From Shinisaurus crocodilurus (lineage: Eukaryota; Chordata; Lepidosauria; Squamata; Shinisauridae): a DNA stretch of 64,000 bases. The stretch covers positions 135,596,564-135,660,563 of the forward strand of contig CM037880.1 of NCBI GenBank assembly GCA_021292165.1, written 5' to 3'. A program made the translations under genes and the position numbers. The notes under the pieces were generated by a model. The model saw only the letters and a program-made list of their open reading frames with translations, was not told the origin of the DNA and did no database searches. Positions 30,479 to 42,925 of the stretch are shown here, in pieces (the first letter of the stretch is position 1; each line of letters opens with the position of its first letter).

Positions 30479-30556
30479 AGGGCTCTCCAACCTTGGGGCC
30501 CCAGATGTTGCTGGCCTACAGCTCCCAGCATACTCAGCCAGCATGGCTAATATTCA
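30479..30556. mobile_element. Left half of a palindromic hAT MITE
   Basis: cagggctctccaaccttggg, then ccccagatgttgctggccta and cagctcccagcat. The right arm is missing. Confidence 0.65.
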
Positions 30557-33507
30557 AGCCTGTTTGTATAATCAGCAAATTAAGCTTTTCCTGGACTGGA
30601 CCACTTTCATCCATGTTTTCAGTTGATCAGCACTGCACAAATGGTTATCAACTTCATCATGTCAAATATCTGTAAATAAATCTGATTTGCTTTGTTGACC
30701 CCCATGATTTTTGAAGTTCAGTAAAACCATCACGTCATCTGACTGGGTTTCTAGACCTGTGTGATCTTATTCATGGTCACTGTTGCCAAGCATGGATGAT
30801 TACAATTGTTCACCAACTCATTCACTTGCTTATTCATTACTCACACTCTTTATATAGTTTACTCACTTGCTTACTCCTATAATATAAATAGTAATAATTT
30901 ACACTTATATAATGATTTGTATTGCTCCCTTACTATGCAATTTAGGACTTAGTAATATATATGCTTTACTGGTAACTGGTTTATTGGTTAGTCATCTACT
31001 AACTTACATGCTTACTCACTTTGCTCACGTTACTCATTTATTCCCTTTTTTTCACTTAATGCCTCACATACTCACTTGCTTCCCACAATAATTTCGCAGA
31101 CACCCAGTATAAGAGGGTGAAAACTTTATTGAACCAGAGCAGGGCTTCTCCTGCCCTGGCAAAAAATAACAATAAAAAATAAATATCCTCATTCTTATAT
31201 TATAAAAAGATGTCTGGCAAAGGCTATCTACTGCACACATCTGCATCTAAATGCAATCCACCTGGCCAGAATGAAATCTCATACCAATAATGTCAGGCTG
31301 ATTTCAGAACTCACCATTCTGAAAATAAGGCTCAAATTTTAGATCTGTGGATGGAATGATACATGGAATGATTGAACAGAAAAATGTGAAAATGTAAACA
31401 CAGAAACAAATAGATAATTGACCTAAGCAACTGGACACTGTACAATATGAATATAAAGGTTGCAGCAATTTACACTGCAGGGTGCAGTCCTATGGGGATC
31501 ATGCCTGCAATCCTCAGAATTCACAGGATTACAGGCATCCTATGCAGAGTGGGAGGAGTGTGGAGGCTCTCTGCACTCCTCCCGCGCTGCATAACAGCTA
31601 GACAGCCGATTTTGGCTGTCTAACTGCAGCACTTTGGAGGGGGAGGGAAAGAGGCTGAGGCAGGATACGTCATATCCTGGTGGACACAGTCTCCTCCCCT
31701 CCCCACTCCCTCCGAAATGCCCCCTAAATCCCGGAGAAGCAGCCAGTGTGGTTCTTTCTGCACCGGCTGCAAGGGGGGAGGGGATTTGAGTATGGATCCC
31801 CAACTCCGAGGTTTGTAGCTGGGAATCCAAACAATCCTATGGCCCCTAGGTGCTATCTAGGGGCCATAAGATTGCTCTGTCCAGTTACCAATAAAGCATA
31901 TATAGTACTAAGTCCTAAATTGCACCCACCAAAAACTTCCACCAGTCCAAACTAATTAAAGCGTGCTACATTCCCAACTATAGAGCAGTTTGGCCTAAAG
32001 ATTGAGGAAGAAATACTTATAGCTACCTATCCTAAGCAGAGGAGACAAGCTCATGTGGGCTGAGATGGGAGTGGAGGGAAAATAATCCAGGTGGAAATTG
32101 GGGGGGGGGGGAAGGTTTCAAAAAGTATAGTAGTGATGTTTGAGCCTCACAAGAGAATAAAAAAAATAAAATAAGAAATGTTATATTAAAGCAACAATAA
32201 CACTACAGAAGCTGAATCCATTCCAAATTATTCATGAGTTCAGCATCTAGTCCAAAAGGCTGGCTCAGAAAAGAAGGCTAAGAGCAGTTTCAAAAGCTTT
32301 AGGAGGGACATGGTCAAAGTAAGAAATCCCTTCTCTCTGCTCTCTTTTTCTCTCTCTGTCTCTCTCAAAGAGAAGATAAAAAAAGGCAAATTGGGATCCA
32401 AAACTTCCCAGAACAAGTAACAATCTGCTAACAAACTGAAGCTAAGCAAAAAAAAAGTAAAATTAAGTGAGAAGAGAGGAGTTGAGCAGAGGTGCAGTTG
32501 CTTTTTAATCCATTGACATGCCTCAATTTTCCTGCCTTCTGACTGCCCTCTCCTCTTTCTTCCCAGTTCCAGTTGCCAATGGGAAATTTGGTTCTGGATT
32601 GATTAATGGTAGTTGAAGGGCAGAAACCCACAGGGACAGTTTTCCATTGCTTCACTGGTATGCTCCCAAATTTTATCAGGGTACCAAGGTACATGCAAGG
32701 TCTATGAAAATCACCCAGAGCAGCTGGACATGACTGCTATACTTTGTATCTTCTTCCACGCAGATCCATTGTTTTAGCTCCTAACTTTCTGCTTTATCAG
32801 TATTTCTATTTTTTGTCTTTCCCACATACCAAATTTCAGACAGATGTCCATTCTCAAGAAAGACCAGCTTGCTTTGCTAACCAAGCTAGGATCCAGACTT
32901 GCTATTGACAAAAGTTTTTCTTCCATTCTATTCCATAGCTCCTATAGTCCTCTATTCTCTGAATTCCCCAAAAGGGGCCTGAGTAACACACTCCATCTGA
33001 CATGAGGTCATTGTAGGCACTAGTTTATGTTCACCAAGCCATGCAAATAATGACTTGTGGTCTGTGAGGTCATGAATGTATACTCTTACTAATTGCAATG
33101 GAACTGCTGGACCCCAAAGAGAATTGTTCAATTCTCTTTATCTAGTGAGAATAATTTATCGCTATATCCCTGTTGCAGGAAGCAAATCCAAATGGCTTCT
33201 CTGAGTCATCTGGATATCCATGGGGCAAAACTGCACTCATTCCAAACAGGGAGATATATCAGCACCATTGGCAGACTAGAGTCAAAGTGGATCAATACCT
33301 TTGAAGATCACCTCAATATTTTTGAAATCCAGAATGCAACCTTTTGAGTCACCACCCATTTCAATGGGACATTTCTATTCCATAACCATTCTTGCAACAT
33401 GACCAGTATTGCAGACAAATTGGGCAAAACTCAATGCTCAACACATATTTGTGCCTCCTGAATGCACAGGAAGAGTTTTAGAACCCGCAGAAATAATGGT
33501 TAGAGGC
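30557..33507. other. Mostly unassigned
   Basis: A repeat fragment at 31090-31170 (cacccagtataagagggtga aaacttta) matches 39575-39620. A possible palindromic element lies at 31482-31878 (gtgcagtcctatgg ... ccataagattgc). Otherwise AT-rich sequence with no supported gene. Confidence 0.4.
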
Positions 33508-33590
33508 TCGCTCTTTCTTCTTCTTCTTCTTCTTCTTCTTCTTCTTCTTCTTCTTCTTCTTCTTCTTCTTCTTCTTCTTCTTCTTCTTCA
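33508..33590. repeat. (TTC)n microsatellite
   Basis: About 27 trinucleotide units, followed by (AAATA)n to ~33613. Confidence 0.97.
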
Positions 33591-33609
33591 AATAAAATAA
33601 AATAAAATA

Positions 33610-35030
33610 AAATATGCTTTGAGCTCAAATACTGTTAGAGGTGGTGGGACACCTGCAATTGGCTTTACCTTATTATGGATCAGGCAAAGGCTACCTTCAT
33701 CAATAAAACATCTCAGATATTGTACAGGGAAGACCATCAAAGAACATTTACTCCTATATATCTTTAACACGCTTTAAATCTTATACACACTGCCTGCACT
33801 CTCTTAGTGGGATTCCTGATCTGCCCTTGATCTCAAAATACCACCTACACAGCCAAGAACAGTGAGAATCCCCCTAATACCTTTTCCAATCCTTTTTGAA
33901 AAATTTCCAGGGCCAAAGCCATCTCAAAATAGAGGCAGCTATATTTAAATACTACCACTACCACTACCATGTGTCATGTGTGTTAATGGTTTAGCAGTTC
34001 CTCACCGAGCCATGGTGATAATGACTCTGGGTGCTTCCAGCTGAAGCTTTTATTGTACAATCGCCCTGCCTCATTCATAGAATTTTACTGGGGGTCCCAG
34101 ATGTCTTTGTCTTCCACTTATAACACTCCTGTGTAACACTTTCCACCACTTCTTCCATATGGTAGAAAATCCTTTTAAGGAGGAAAAGATGGAATAGGTG
34201 CACAATGCTTTTTGACTGGTGGCGCTACAAGTTCTCCATCTGGAAACATCCTTAGATGTTAGATTCAATGTGAAGAATACTGTCTCTCCCACTTGGCTAA
34301 GGATGCAATTAGTTCTTAAATTTGGGGCGGCAAGGGACATGGATCCAGTTTTGTGATCTTGTTGAGAGTCACTCTATAATTCCTGCAAAAGAATTAGAGC
34401 CAGTGTGGCGTAGTGGTGAGAGTGCTGGACTGGGACTCGGGAGATCTGGGTTCTATTCCCCGCTCGGCCATGAAACTCACTGGGTGACATTGGGCCAGTC
34501 ACTGCCTCTAAGCCTAACCTACCTCCCAGGGTTGTTGTGAGGATAAAATGGAGAGGAGGAGGAGGACTATGTAAGCCGCCTTGGGTTCCTTGCAGGAAAA
34601 AAGGCGGGGTATAAATATAATAAATAAATAAATAAATAAAACCTTACAAACTCATTTGCCTTAACGACTGGTACAATCAGGGTGGCCCAGTAAGAAAGCT
34701 GGACTGCCTCCAGAATATCTTCTTCCTCCAGAGACTGTATCTCTGCTTCTACAATATTGCACAAGCCATATGGCATTGGGTGGGATTTGAAAAAATGAAG
34801 CTTTGCATCTGGACTGATGTGTATCTTGGAGGTCACCCTGCATTGGAGTACAAATCTCCTGCTTGCTCCAAGAGTTCCTCCAACGACCCCAAGCAGAGTA
34901 AACAAATGTGCTGCCAATCCAATCTCAATTCTTGTAGCCAGTTCTGGCCCATCAAGGTTAAGCCCTTTCCTTGCATCACCTACAAAAATAAATTTTTGCA
35001 TGTATATGCTGACAGGAGCACTCTGCAGGT
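33610..35030 (-). pseudogene. Ty3/gypsy pol fossil: end of protease and most of RT, split by a SINE
   Basis: Minus strand from right to left. The frame 35001-34567 ends a protease region (GLNLDGPELATRIEI) and opens RT with HPMPYGLCNIVEAEIQSLEE followed by WATLIVPVVKANEF. After the SINE, NYRVTLNKITKLDPCPLP continues RT (34390-34310). Decayed palm sequence lies at 34050-34300. QYLRCFIDEG ... VFELKAYF near 33610-33720 matches the RT thumb. Frames are broken by several indels and stops. The order here (protease then RT) and the sequence differ from the Gmr1-like element at 5606, so it is a different gypsy lineage. Confidence 0.8.
34397..34639 (+). mobile_element. MIR-like CORE-SINE, copy 3 (full length)
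   Basis: It begins gagccagtgtggcgtagtgg and ends (AAATA)n. It splits the gypsy RT frame between VVKANEFVR and NYRVTLNK. Confidence 0.92.
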
Positions 35031-35695
35031 CAGGGGAATAGTCTCTCTCTCCTGCATAGGTTTGTTTGAAGCTGTGCCCTTGCAGGTTGTTGGGGTGGTG
35101 GTATGGGTGGAGCCTTTAGTCTGAGAAAAGTGGCCTCCTCTGTTTTGGAAAATGCAGTCCTGGTGTCCACTTATGTGTTCAGGGTGTTACAATGGTCATA
35201 TGCCTGTATTGGTGGTGAACGGTACATATGACTTTGAGCTTTTCTATTTGAGGTATTTGTTGTGTGATCATTCCCTACTCATGGTTGTTTATGGGTTCTT
35301 TAGATGATGACATGACCCGCCAGTTTAGCTTCTGTTTTTAAACAGCACTTTGGTGAGGTTATTTTAGAGCAGGGAAAATATGGTATTATTTGTGAAAGTG
35401 AAAGAAATACTTTTTTTTCACTTGACACTATACTACAGTGCAACCTAGAGGTTATGTAGCAGAACGCTCTTCACGTAGTGCTCAAATCCCAATTCTGCGA
35501 CTTTCCTCTCCTACATGGTCCCAACAACAAAAAAACACTTACAAAACTTTTATTAGTCCTGGACAGGGGGAAAGGTCCCATTGACACCAATGAGAGTTCC
35601 CTTTCTAGGGCAATAGCAGCTTCAGGGGGCAATTTTCATTGGGACCATGGCAGAAGAGGAAAGGGATAAACACCTCCTCCTCATGTATTGAGGTA
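35031..35695. other. No recognisable feature
   Basis: Flank of the gypsy fossil. No supported feature. Confidence 0.4.
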
Positions 35696-36491
35696 TAGTC
35701 TCCAATTGCCACGAAAATGTGGGACCGTCATGAAAACCCTTAAGCCATTGCGGCTTCTCACTTTGTCATGCAGAGTCCCAAATTCCCAGCTACTTTAAGC
35801 TGCTCTTAAAGGGGCCATGGGCAAAATTCAATTGCAGCTAAACTTGCAGTTTCAGCTTAGCTGCAATTTTTCCCATGGCCCCTTTAAGAGTAGCTCTGCT
35901 TAGGCTCGAACAGCTGCAGGGTCTCCATGGAGAGACAGACATTGCTAAGCTGGGAGGGCCAGGCGAGGATGTGTGTGTGTGTGTGCGTGCGTGCATGCGT
36001 GCGCGCGCGCATGTTCTACCTGCTGCCTCTGCTGCAAGTTGCTGTGAGGAAGGGATTAGCTAGGTGAAAAGAAAATGAGGTGGAGGCTGTACCTGCTGGC
36101 CTGGACCGAGGGAGAGGTGAATGAGGGAATTTATTACATGATTCCTATCTTTATATTGACAAAGATTTTATTTCCTAACAGAGCTGACTCACTCTGTGCC
36201 TCTAACAGGTGAGTTTACAGTGGCAGAAGGAAATGCAAGAAACTTCCCCTTCTCTCTGAAGCTCCATGTTTGGGGGTGTGGGGTGGGTGGGTAAGCTTCA
36301 CCTGTTGAATTTGTGCCAATCCTGACAATTTTAAAACAAAAAGAGATTGCCCTTGCAAGCACTGACCCCCCCCCCCATGAAAAATACTAGATATCAAAAA
36401 TTAAGGGTTTAAGTAAGGTAAAAAATTTTTTTTACAAAAGCCAGTTATAAAATATTATATTATATAATAATGTAATAATTATAATATATAA
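35696..36491 (+). repeat. Interspersed repeat of unknown class, copy 2 (first part)
   Basis: Matches 26437-27222 with the same internal hairpin (35811-35885) and the TG/GC microsatellite (35970-36011). It has an extra ~60 bp near 35903. The rest of the unit resumes at 37784. Confidence 0.8.
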
Positions 36492-37340
36492 GATATTATA
36501 TAATAATATAATTCTGGAAAAGTCATCCTAGCACTGCTGCTGCTACCTCTTCTTCTAGCAAGGAGCAGCATTTCACAATTATCCCTCAATTACACGATAC
36601 TTCTTCACACAATGCATAATCAATTTGCTGCTATAAGATGTGATGGTCAGAGTTGTAGATTGCTTTAAAACATGGAGCTTCAGTGTTTAATACTGGATAT
36701 ATGTGCTCAAATGCAAGATATATGAACTGTGGGGAGGAAAAATATTTATTAACCTCTAAACATGAATTTAAAAAAAAGAATAAAGGTTGAAATATTTTGT
36801 CCCAGAATACATTTACATTTAAGGCCTTTCTCCATAATAATAATTTTAAAAACCTGTTAGGCCTTCTGAGTCTTTTAACAAAGCATAGTCAATACCGGTG
36901 GCCTTCCTTGACAACTTATTACTGAATTTACCTATATCTAATAGTGTGATTCAATTGTATACTTACTTGGGAGTAAGCCCTATTGAATTCCGTGGGACAT
37001 ACTTCTGAGTGATCATGCCTAGGATTGTGCTATAAGGCAGCAGTATTCTGGCCACTTCCTGAGTAAAGCCCCATTGAAAGAAGTGAGAGTAGCTTTTGAA
37101 ATAACATTTATAGCATCAGGCTGTAAAACTAGACTTTGCTCCTATCGGAACTCCAGGAATAGCCCTTGCTGGTCAGAGACTTATAATGGGCATGCAGCTT
37201 CCAAACATACCCAAAAGGAAGGACATCTTCATGCAAACCAAGTCCCTGCATGCACTTAAGCAACCTGGGTTTGTATATAGGGACTGGGCTTGCATCTTCT
37301 TGTAAGACAAGGTGTTCCTGCCTTCCTCTTCTTGCTAGGT
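36492..37340. other. Sequence inserted in copy 2; contains a palindromic MITE
   Basis: It separates the two parts of the repeat. Apart from the MITE at 36948-37034 I recognise nothing. Confidence 0.4.
36948..37034. mobile_element. Palindromic MITE (gcaatcctatrca / gtaagtccca family)
   Basis: tgattcaattgtatacttac and ggagtaagccctattgaatt are mirrored by ccgtgggacatacttctga and catgcctaggattgtgcta. TAA lies just outside each end (ctaa | tagtgtg ... gcta | taagg), compatible with a PIF/Harbinger-type target but not decisive. Confidence 0.6.
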
Positions 37341-37770
37341 TAAGACCATAAGACCATAAAAAGAGCCCTACTGGAAAGGCCTATCTGGTCCAACATCCTG
37401 CTTCCCACAGTGACCAACCAGATGCTCTAGAAAGCTCTCAAGCAGGACATGAGGGTAACAGTACGCTCCCACTCATGTTCCCCAGCAACTGGTATTCAGA
37501 GGCCTGGTGTCTCCAGTCCTGGAGGTGCTATGTAGCCATCATGACTAATCCATTGATAGCCTTATCGGTAATATAATGCTTTGAGAAGGGAAACTAGATA
37601 CTAACCTCCATGAATTTGTCTACTCCTAGTTGGCAGCCATCGCTACATCTCGTGGCAGTGAATTCCACAGTTTAACCATGCACTATGCAAAGAAATACTT
37701 CATTTTGTTCGTCCCAAATGTGCCACCATTTAGCTTTAGTGGATAACCCCAGGTTCTCGGTGAGAGGGAG
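37341..37770 (-). repeat. CR1 LINE 3' end
   Basis: Minus strand: the terminus ttatggtcttaacc, then ggccttt ccagtagggctctt, gtccaacatcctgcttccca read in complement, and the C-terminal coding tail (tggcagtgaattccacagtt, aagaaatacttcattttgtt). Matches 42479-42925 in the opposite orientation. Confidence 0.85.
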
Positions 37771-37783
37771 AAAATACTGCAGT

Positions 37784-37926
37784 TTTGTGTGTTTCCTCTA
37801 ATCACTTTTGTACTTGACCATGCCCTTTGGTTGCCTGGCCACACCCTCTTGATCACACCTTCATGTTGCTTAAACACACCTCTTACAAATTCACATGTGT
37901 GTCCCTATTTTCATCTGTGAAATGTT
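37784..37926 (+). repeat. Interspersed repeat of unknown class, copy 2 (second part)
   Basis: gtgtgtttcctctaatcact, catgccctttggttgcctgg and cctattttcatctgtgaaat correspond to 27220-27403. Confidence 0.8.
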
Positions 37927-37930
37927 AGAG

Positions 37931-38628
37931 CAGTGATGGCGAACCTATGGCATGGGTGCCACAGCTGGCACGCAGGGTCCTCTCTGTGGGCACTTGAGCC
38001 ATTGGTCACCAGATCGCGAAAAGACTGTCCCCTTCTGCAAAACACTAATGATCTTGTTCTTTCTCACAGTGTGGAACAGAATGATTTTATTCTAGAATTC
38101 CTGTTACAGAATTCTTTTCTACATTGTTATCACATTTAAAAGATTTTGAAGAATGATGCACAGAGCATGGCTTGGATGTAAAACTCTAACAGTTGACCTG
38201 AGTGCTGCATGTGTTGCTCTCAAACTAACGGAGTATGAGCCAACAAGGTTTGACAAATTATCAGCATGCATGCAAGAGCAAAAATCATATTAATTGTGCA
38301 AAAGCATGCCCAATGCAAACTTTTACCTAATGCACTGTTTGCAGTCCAAGATATAAAGTGTTTAAAATGTGTTAAGCACATTTAGTACTATAATAATTTT
38401 TTGAGTTGATTTTTTTCCCAAAAACTGTTCGTATCATTAAAAGCTCTGTTATTGTGTTTTTCTTTTAAGACAAAAGATGTTAATTAGTTCGGATAACTGT
38501 ATGAGTTGTTTTTCTAAAACTAAAACCTCGGTATTCAGGTTTAATTGCAGTGTTGGCACTTTGAAATAAATAAGTTGGTTTTGTGTTGCAGTTTGGGCAC
38601 TCGGGCTCAAAAAGGTTTGCCATCACTG
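37931..38628. mobile_element. 698-bp non-autonomous hAT with perfect 8-bp duplication
   Basis: It begins cagtgatggcgaaccta and ends aggtttgccatcactg. The duplication tgttagag is exact at 37923-37930 and 38629-38636. The right sub-terminal region (tgggcactcgggctc, gtgttggcactttgaaataa) resembles hAT elements of the kind found across several tetrapods (SPIN/OposCharlie-like, from memory). There is no intact transposase frame. Confidence 0.9.
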
Positions 38629-38769
38629 TGTTAGAGGGTATGTTGAGGTACTGGTGAAAATCTGCCCTCCTGACTTGCTATTAACTTTTTTTTTTTATTA
38701 ACCCAACTGCAAATTACACCTTTAGTGACATGTCTCATTTGGCCTTTAGTATCTGTTGATCATTCAAAG

Positions 38770-38904
38770 CAATGTTCTCCAACCATGGGTCCCCAGATGT
38801 TTTTGGCCTACAACTCCCAGCATGCCCCAGTCAGCATAGCTGGCTGGGGCATGCTGGGAGTTGTAGGCCAAAAACATCTGGGGTCCCAAGGCTGGAGAAC
38901 ACTG
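38770..38904. mobile_element. 135-bp palindromic hAT MITE
   Basis: caatgttctccaaccatggg ... ggctggagaacactg with long inverted arms. Flanks attcaaag (38762-38769) and attcaaat (38905-38912) agree at 7 of 8. Confidence 0.9.
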
Positions 38905-39143
38905 ATTCAAATCGTTAGGACAGAAACAGCAGCCTGTCATGTTGTGCAACAGAGCATGACATCACCGGCCCCCAACCAGGAAGCTGCAATGTCAGCACCA
39001 CAGAGGACTGGTTTGTGACCATTAAGTTTAGTCCTCCTTCTTACATGTAAATCGTGGACTTTTGGGGCTGCCATTTTCATAGATAAAGCAGTCCACTGCC
39101 ATTTTAAAATCATGTTGTTTCTTTTCCAGTAGGCAGTATTCTA
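38905..39143. other. No recognisable feature
   Basis: Short flank. Confidence 0.4.
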
Positions 39144-39545
39144 TTGTCCGATCTATTACTCCTGCTGCCACAAGCCTGTAGCACAACATATGGTTTTAGG
39201 CATATCCAAATTCACAAAATTCTGGCAAATGGCATGGTTCATCCACAAAATCAGAAATTACTCCCCCCCCCCCCCGGCTGTCATCAGCTGTGGAATTTGA
39301 GGGACTGTATCGTTCTGCAGAGTACGCAATTCTTTCACACTTTTCTTCCCTGCCTTTTGTGGTGCCACCAGCTTCCATAACAGAACACACGACACAAGTC
39401 CATTGCCCACAAACTTCAAAAGCATAGAGCCTTCCTGGTGTGTGTCCTTAATCCTGTTCGCGTTCAAATAATATTCTAGCCTCTCCACATACCCTGACCA
39501 CTCACTCTGTCAAATCCTGGTATTGCACCATACATCACCATGCTC
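39144..39545 (-). pseudogene. Ty3/gypsy gag fossil (capsid)
   Basis: The minus-strand frame 39488-39258 begins MERLEYYLNANRIKD and continues with GNGLVSCVLLWKLVAPQK, the pattern of a gypsy capsid (ERLEYYF.AN.I.D, LLR.LVAP.KP). A C-run at 39263-39275 disrupts the frame. It may belong to the same lineage as the pol fossil at 33610-35030. LTR-like sequence follows to the right. Confidence 0.65.
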
Positions 39546-39559
39546 ACTGTAATTTTACT

Positions 39560-40150
39560 CTAGGTACCAGTTCCTCAGGCACCCAGGATAAGAGGATGAA
39601 AACTTAAGTGGAACCAGAGCAAGGACTGCTTGGACAAAAGTAAAAGGTAAAACTATGAGCAGCAAAAATGGAAAGTGAAACTAGAAAAAAGTAACTCCTT
39701 TGAGGTTGTCTTGGGATTCCTACTCATTGCAACAGGAGAACATCACCAGAATTCCAGTTGCCAACAGCAATTACTCTGTATGACACAACACTTTCTCACA
39801 TGCTTACTCGTTCAGAAAGACTATGGCCTAGTTCTCACAAACAAACAGCATATGAAGTGGTAAGCCTCTGTCTGGACTGTACTAGCTGGGGCTGATCTAA
39901 GTGAATGCTCCTCCATACGAAAAACTCCCTGCACAGAGAAACCTAGATGACAGGGAGAAGGGTTCTAGTCTAGCATTCTACCTGACATGCTCATTTTCTA
40001 CCAATAGGAAACTTTGTCCATGAGGGAACATTGCTACCAATAGGACACTTTGTCCATGGGGGAGCATTGCATCATGTCAACCCCCACCTGTAGTCTGATG
40101 TAGGTCTGTCCAGACACAGATTTATCTCCTTATTTACTGTGTGAGAACTA
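39560..40150 (-). other. Possible LTR remnant of the gypsy fossil
   Basis: It lies where the 5' LTR of the gag fossil should be. cacccaggataagaggatgaaaac recurs at 31090. It contains a tandem duplication of ctaccaataggaaactttgt ccatg (39999 and 40034). Ends not defined. Confidence 0.3.
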
Positions 40151-40160
40151 GGCCTAAGAG

Positions 40161-40296
40161 CAGCCTTCCCCAGCCTGGTGTCTTCCAGATGTTTTGGACA
40201 ACAACTCCCAGGATTCCTAATCATTGGCCATGCTGGCTTAGGCTGATGGGAGTTGAAATCCAAAACATCTGGAGGGCACCAGGCTGGGGAAGGCTG
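40161..40296. mobile_element. 136-bp palindromic hAT MITE (cagccttcccc family)
   Basis: cagccttccccagcctggtg ... caccaggctggggaaggctg, inverted arms throughout. Flanks cctaagag / ctttagag agree at 6 of 8. Confidence 0.88.
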
Positions 40297-42478
40297 CTTT
40301 AGAGATTAGTCATTGTACAAAGGAGAAAGCCAGCTGTCCAGCAGAGACAAATCTGCAGCATCAAGGAGTGTGTGAAGTGATGTCTGCATCACAGCAGACT
40401 GGAATGGAGTGCAGCACCTTCATCATAATAAACACATGATGACCATTTGATAGCCAAGTCTGTCATGCTGAGCATGAGATTGCATATTTGCACTAGAGTC
40501 AAGAGGACACCAAAACTAATATATGAAACAGCATGCAACACACACATCACTGTCACTATACATTTTTCATGTACTCTGAACTTCAGATAGCAAAACTGCC
40601 CTCCCTGTGATAAATCACATTTCTTTTACAGCAAATCTGAAACTGTGCAAGAATATATACATAATTCTGCATTCCTGATTACAAAACATAATATATGCAA
40701 TTATTCATATTAAATAAATATTAAATGATTCATATGAAACCATACTGAACAAGGCTAAGTAAGGGGTGGTAACCTAAAAGCTCATAGTAAATTCTTTTCC
40801 TGGAAATCCTATACGTCAGCATTCGCTGAGGTTCTGGCTCTGAGTAAAGGTTAGATTTCTCTTTATTCTGTATTTTCATTAAGGTTAATATTTAAGCCCT
40901 GCCGGCCGCTGGTGTATTCAAGAGAACAGTTGGTCCTTGCACAGCTATAAATGGCAGAGAGGGAGCCCTGGGTCTGCCAGAGCATGTCTTTCAGCTGTTT
41001 GAACAGGGCAAGCCCCCTGAAGCTGCTGGCCTTGGAGTGTGTGCCCTTCCACAGCCCTCATGGCATTTATTTCTACCAGCTCTGTGATTGGCTGAGGCTG
41101 CCGTCTTCCCTGCATCCTCTAGCGACTGCTGCTGACAGGGTATCTCTGCTCAGCTGAGATTACTGCTGTGTATGACCTACTTTGAAAATGGTGTGAACCA
41201 AGGTTCACAAATTGCCTTGGAAGGGTGCCATGGAGCGGGTGTGCAAAGAGAAGTCATCCAAGAGGCAGTTGCCAGAACGAAATGAAATACACACACACAC
41301 ATAGACGTGGAAATAAGGCTGGGCGCGCTGCCTGAGCCTTATTTCGCCCCCCGCCCCCTCCCCGCCTCGTTTTTTCGAGCGGCGCTCTTTGTACAACCCT
41401 ACCACACACACCAGATGCAATGTGTGCGTTCTTTTCCATGGGGTCTTGGCTTGACAGTTTATCGTTGTGTTCTTCATGAGCGCAACACATTGATTTTGCT
41501 GTGCAGGCCTGCAAAATTAGACAGCCTCTGGCCAATTAAAGGAAGGACAAGTCCCACTGCTTAACTCCTCTCAGAAAAGCCAAAGTACGGATGAAAATGA
41601 ATTCAGGCTTTCAGACTGAGCTACCTAGGCATGGTATTGCTGTAGTTTATCAGGAACCCATGACGTCTTCACTAAAATCAGTATTGTTACATACACAGTT
41701 CATCCGATGACTAAATTGTGTTCTTTGTTCTGTGTGGCTGAGGCTCTCATCACTATCAGAAGAGATCACTTGGACACCCCAGTCCCTCCAAAATACCAAG
41801 TGCAGTGAAAAATACAAAGCGATTGCCTGGAACGCTCCGAGTCAAGATTGCATTTTCCTCTTCTCTTCTTTGTGCATTTGGTTTGCATTGAATCCAAAGG
41901 CGGATGGAGTTGCCTTGGAGCTGTAAATCAGCTTTAAAAAACATTTGTGTCCCCCCCTTCCCACTTTCTGGGACTAACGCATTTCATTCGGAACAGAGCC
42001 ACGTTTGTGTTTGCTATCTGATCAGATAATTAGCATCAGTTACAAGGTAAAGTGGCTGTATTTGTACAGGGCAGTGCTGCTGTACATCAGTAGAATTAAA
42101 CAGTTTGCTCATCAGGCTGCTTCTCATAGAGAAGGATTTTCTTTCCTGGCCTTTAGGTCACAAAGCTCTGTAATAAATTAGCAATGCAAATAAATTTTAA
42201 TGTATATCCTTACAATATGAAACATTTCATGGCACGGATAAAGGTTTTTTTTAAAAAAAATTCACCACACAGTTTTTATCAGTGATCCATAAGCAACAAC
42301 CATGCCAAATTTCACCTTTCTAGCTTGACGGGAAATAGGAGATACATTGATGAGTCAGGGTTTTCGCTTTTATATATATTGATTAACTTTCGCTATTAGC
42401 TCTGCTCTCACCAGAGTCCACCAGGCTGCTCCAAAATTTGTGTAAGGCTCTGGCCTTGGCCCTAGCCAGATATCATTA
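40297..42478. other. Repeat-poor stretch, candidate conserved non-coding DNA at ~40850-42240
   Basis: I recognise no transposon in ~40,850-42,240. It has mixed composition, homeodomain-type motifs (gatcagataattagcatcag near 42021) and no convincing open frame; the frames at 41205-41564 overlap on both strands without a known domain. Confidence 0.35.
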
Positions 42479-42925
42479 TGCATGGTGTGGAGAACGTGGA
42501 TGGGGAGCTTTTCATCCCTCTCTCAAAATGCTAGAACGTGGTGTCATCCAATGAAGCTGATTTAGGACAGATAAAAGGAAGTACTTCTTCGCGGCATACA
42601 TTTAAACTATGGAATTCACTTCCACAAGATGTTGTGATAGCCATCAACTTGGCCGGTTTTAAAAGGAGTTAGACAAATCAATGTAGAATAAAACTACCAA
42701 TGGCTCCTAGTCATGATAGCTGCATATTACCTCCAGTATCAGAGGCAATATACCTCTGCATTCCAGTTGCTGGGGAACATGAGTGGGAGGGTGCTGTTGC
42801 ACTCATGTCCTGTTTGCGGGCTTCCCACAGACATCTGGTTGGCCACTGTGGGAACAGAATGCTGGACTAGATAAGCCTTTGGCGTGATCCAGCAAGGCTC
42901 TTTTTACGTTCTTATGGTCTTATCA
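42479..42925 (+). repeat. CR1 LINE 3' end
   Basis: ataaaaggaagtacttcttc, ctatggaattcacttccaca, gaacagaatgctggactaga and the terminus ttacgttcttatggtctta are the classic CR1 tail. Confidence 0.88.

Noticed and set aside
33093..33347. 84-codon frame possibly gag-like (WINTFEDHLNIFEI)
   Set aside because: The resemblance is too short and isolated, and it lies on the opposite strand from the nearby gypsy fossil.
34397..34470. tRNA gene at the head of the SINE
   Set aside because: A- and B-box-like motifs are present, but the sequence does not fold as a tRNA and is joined to a CORE block and LINE tail; the same head recurs in seven SINE copies.
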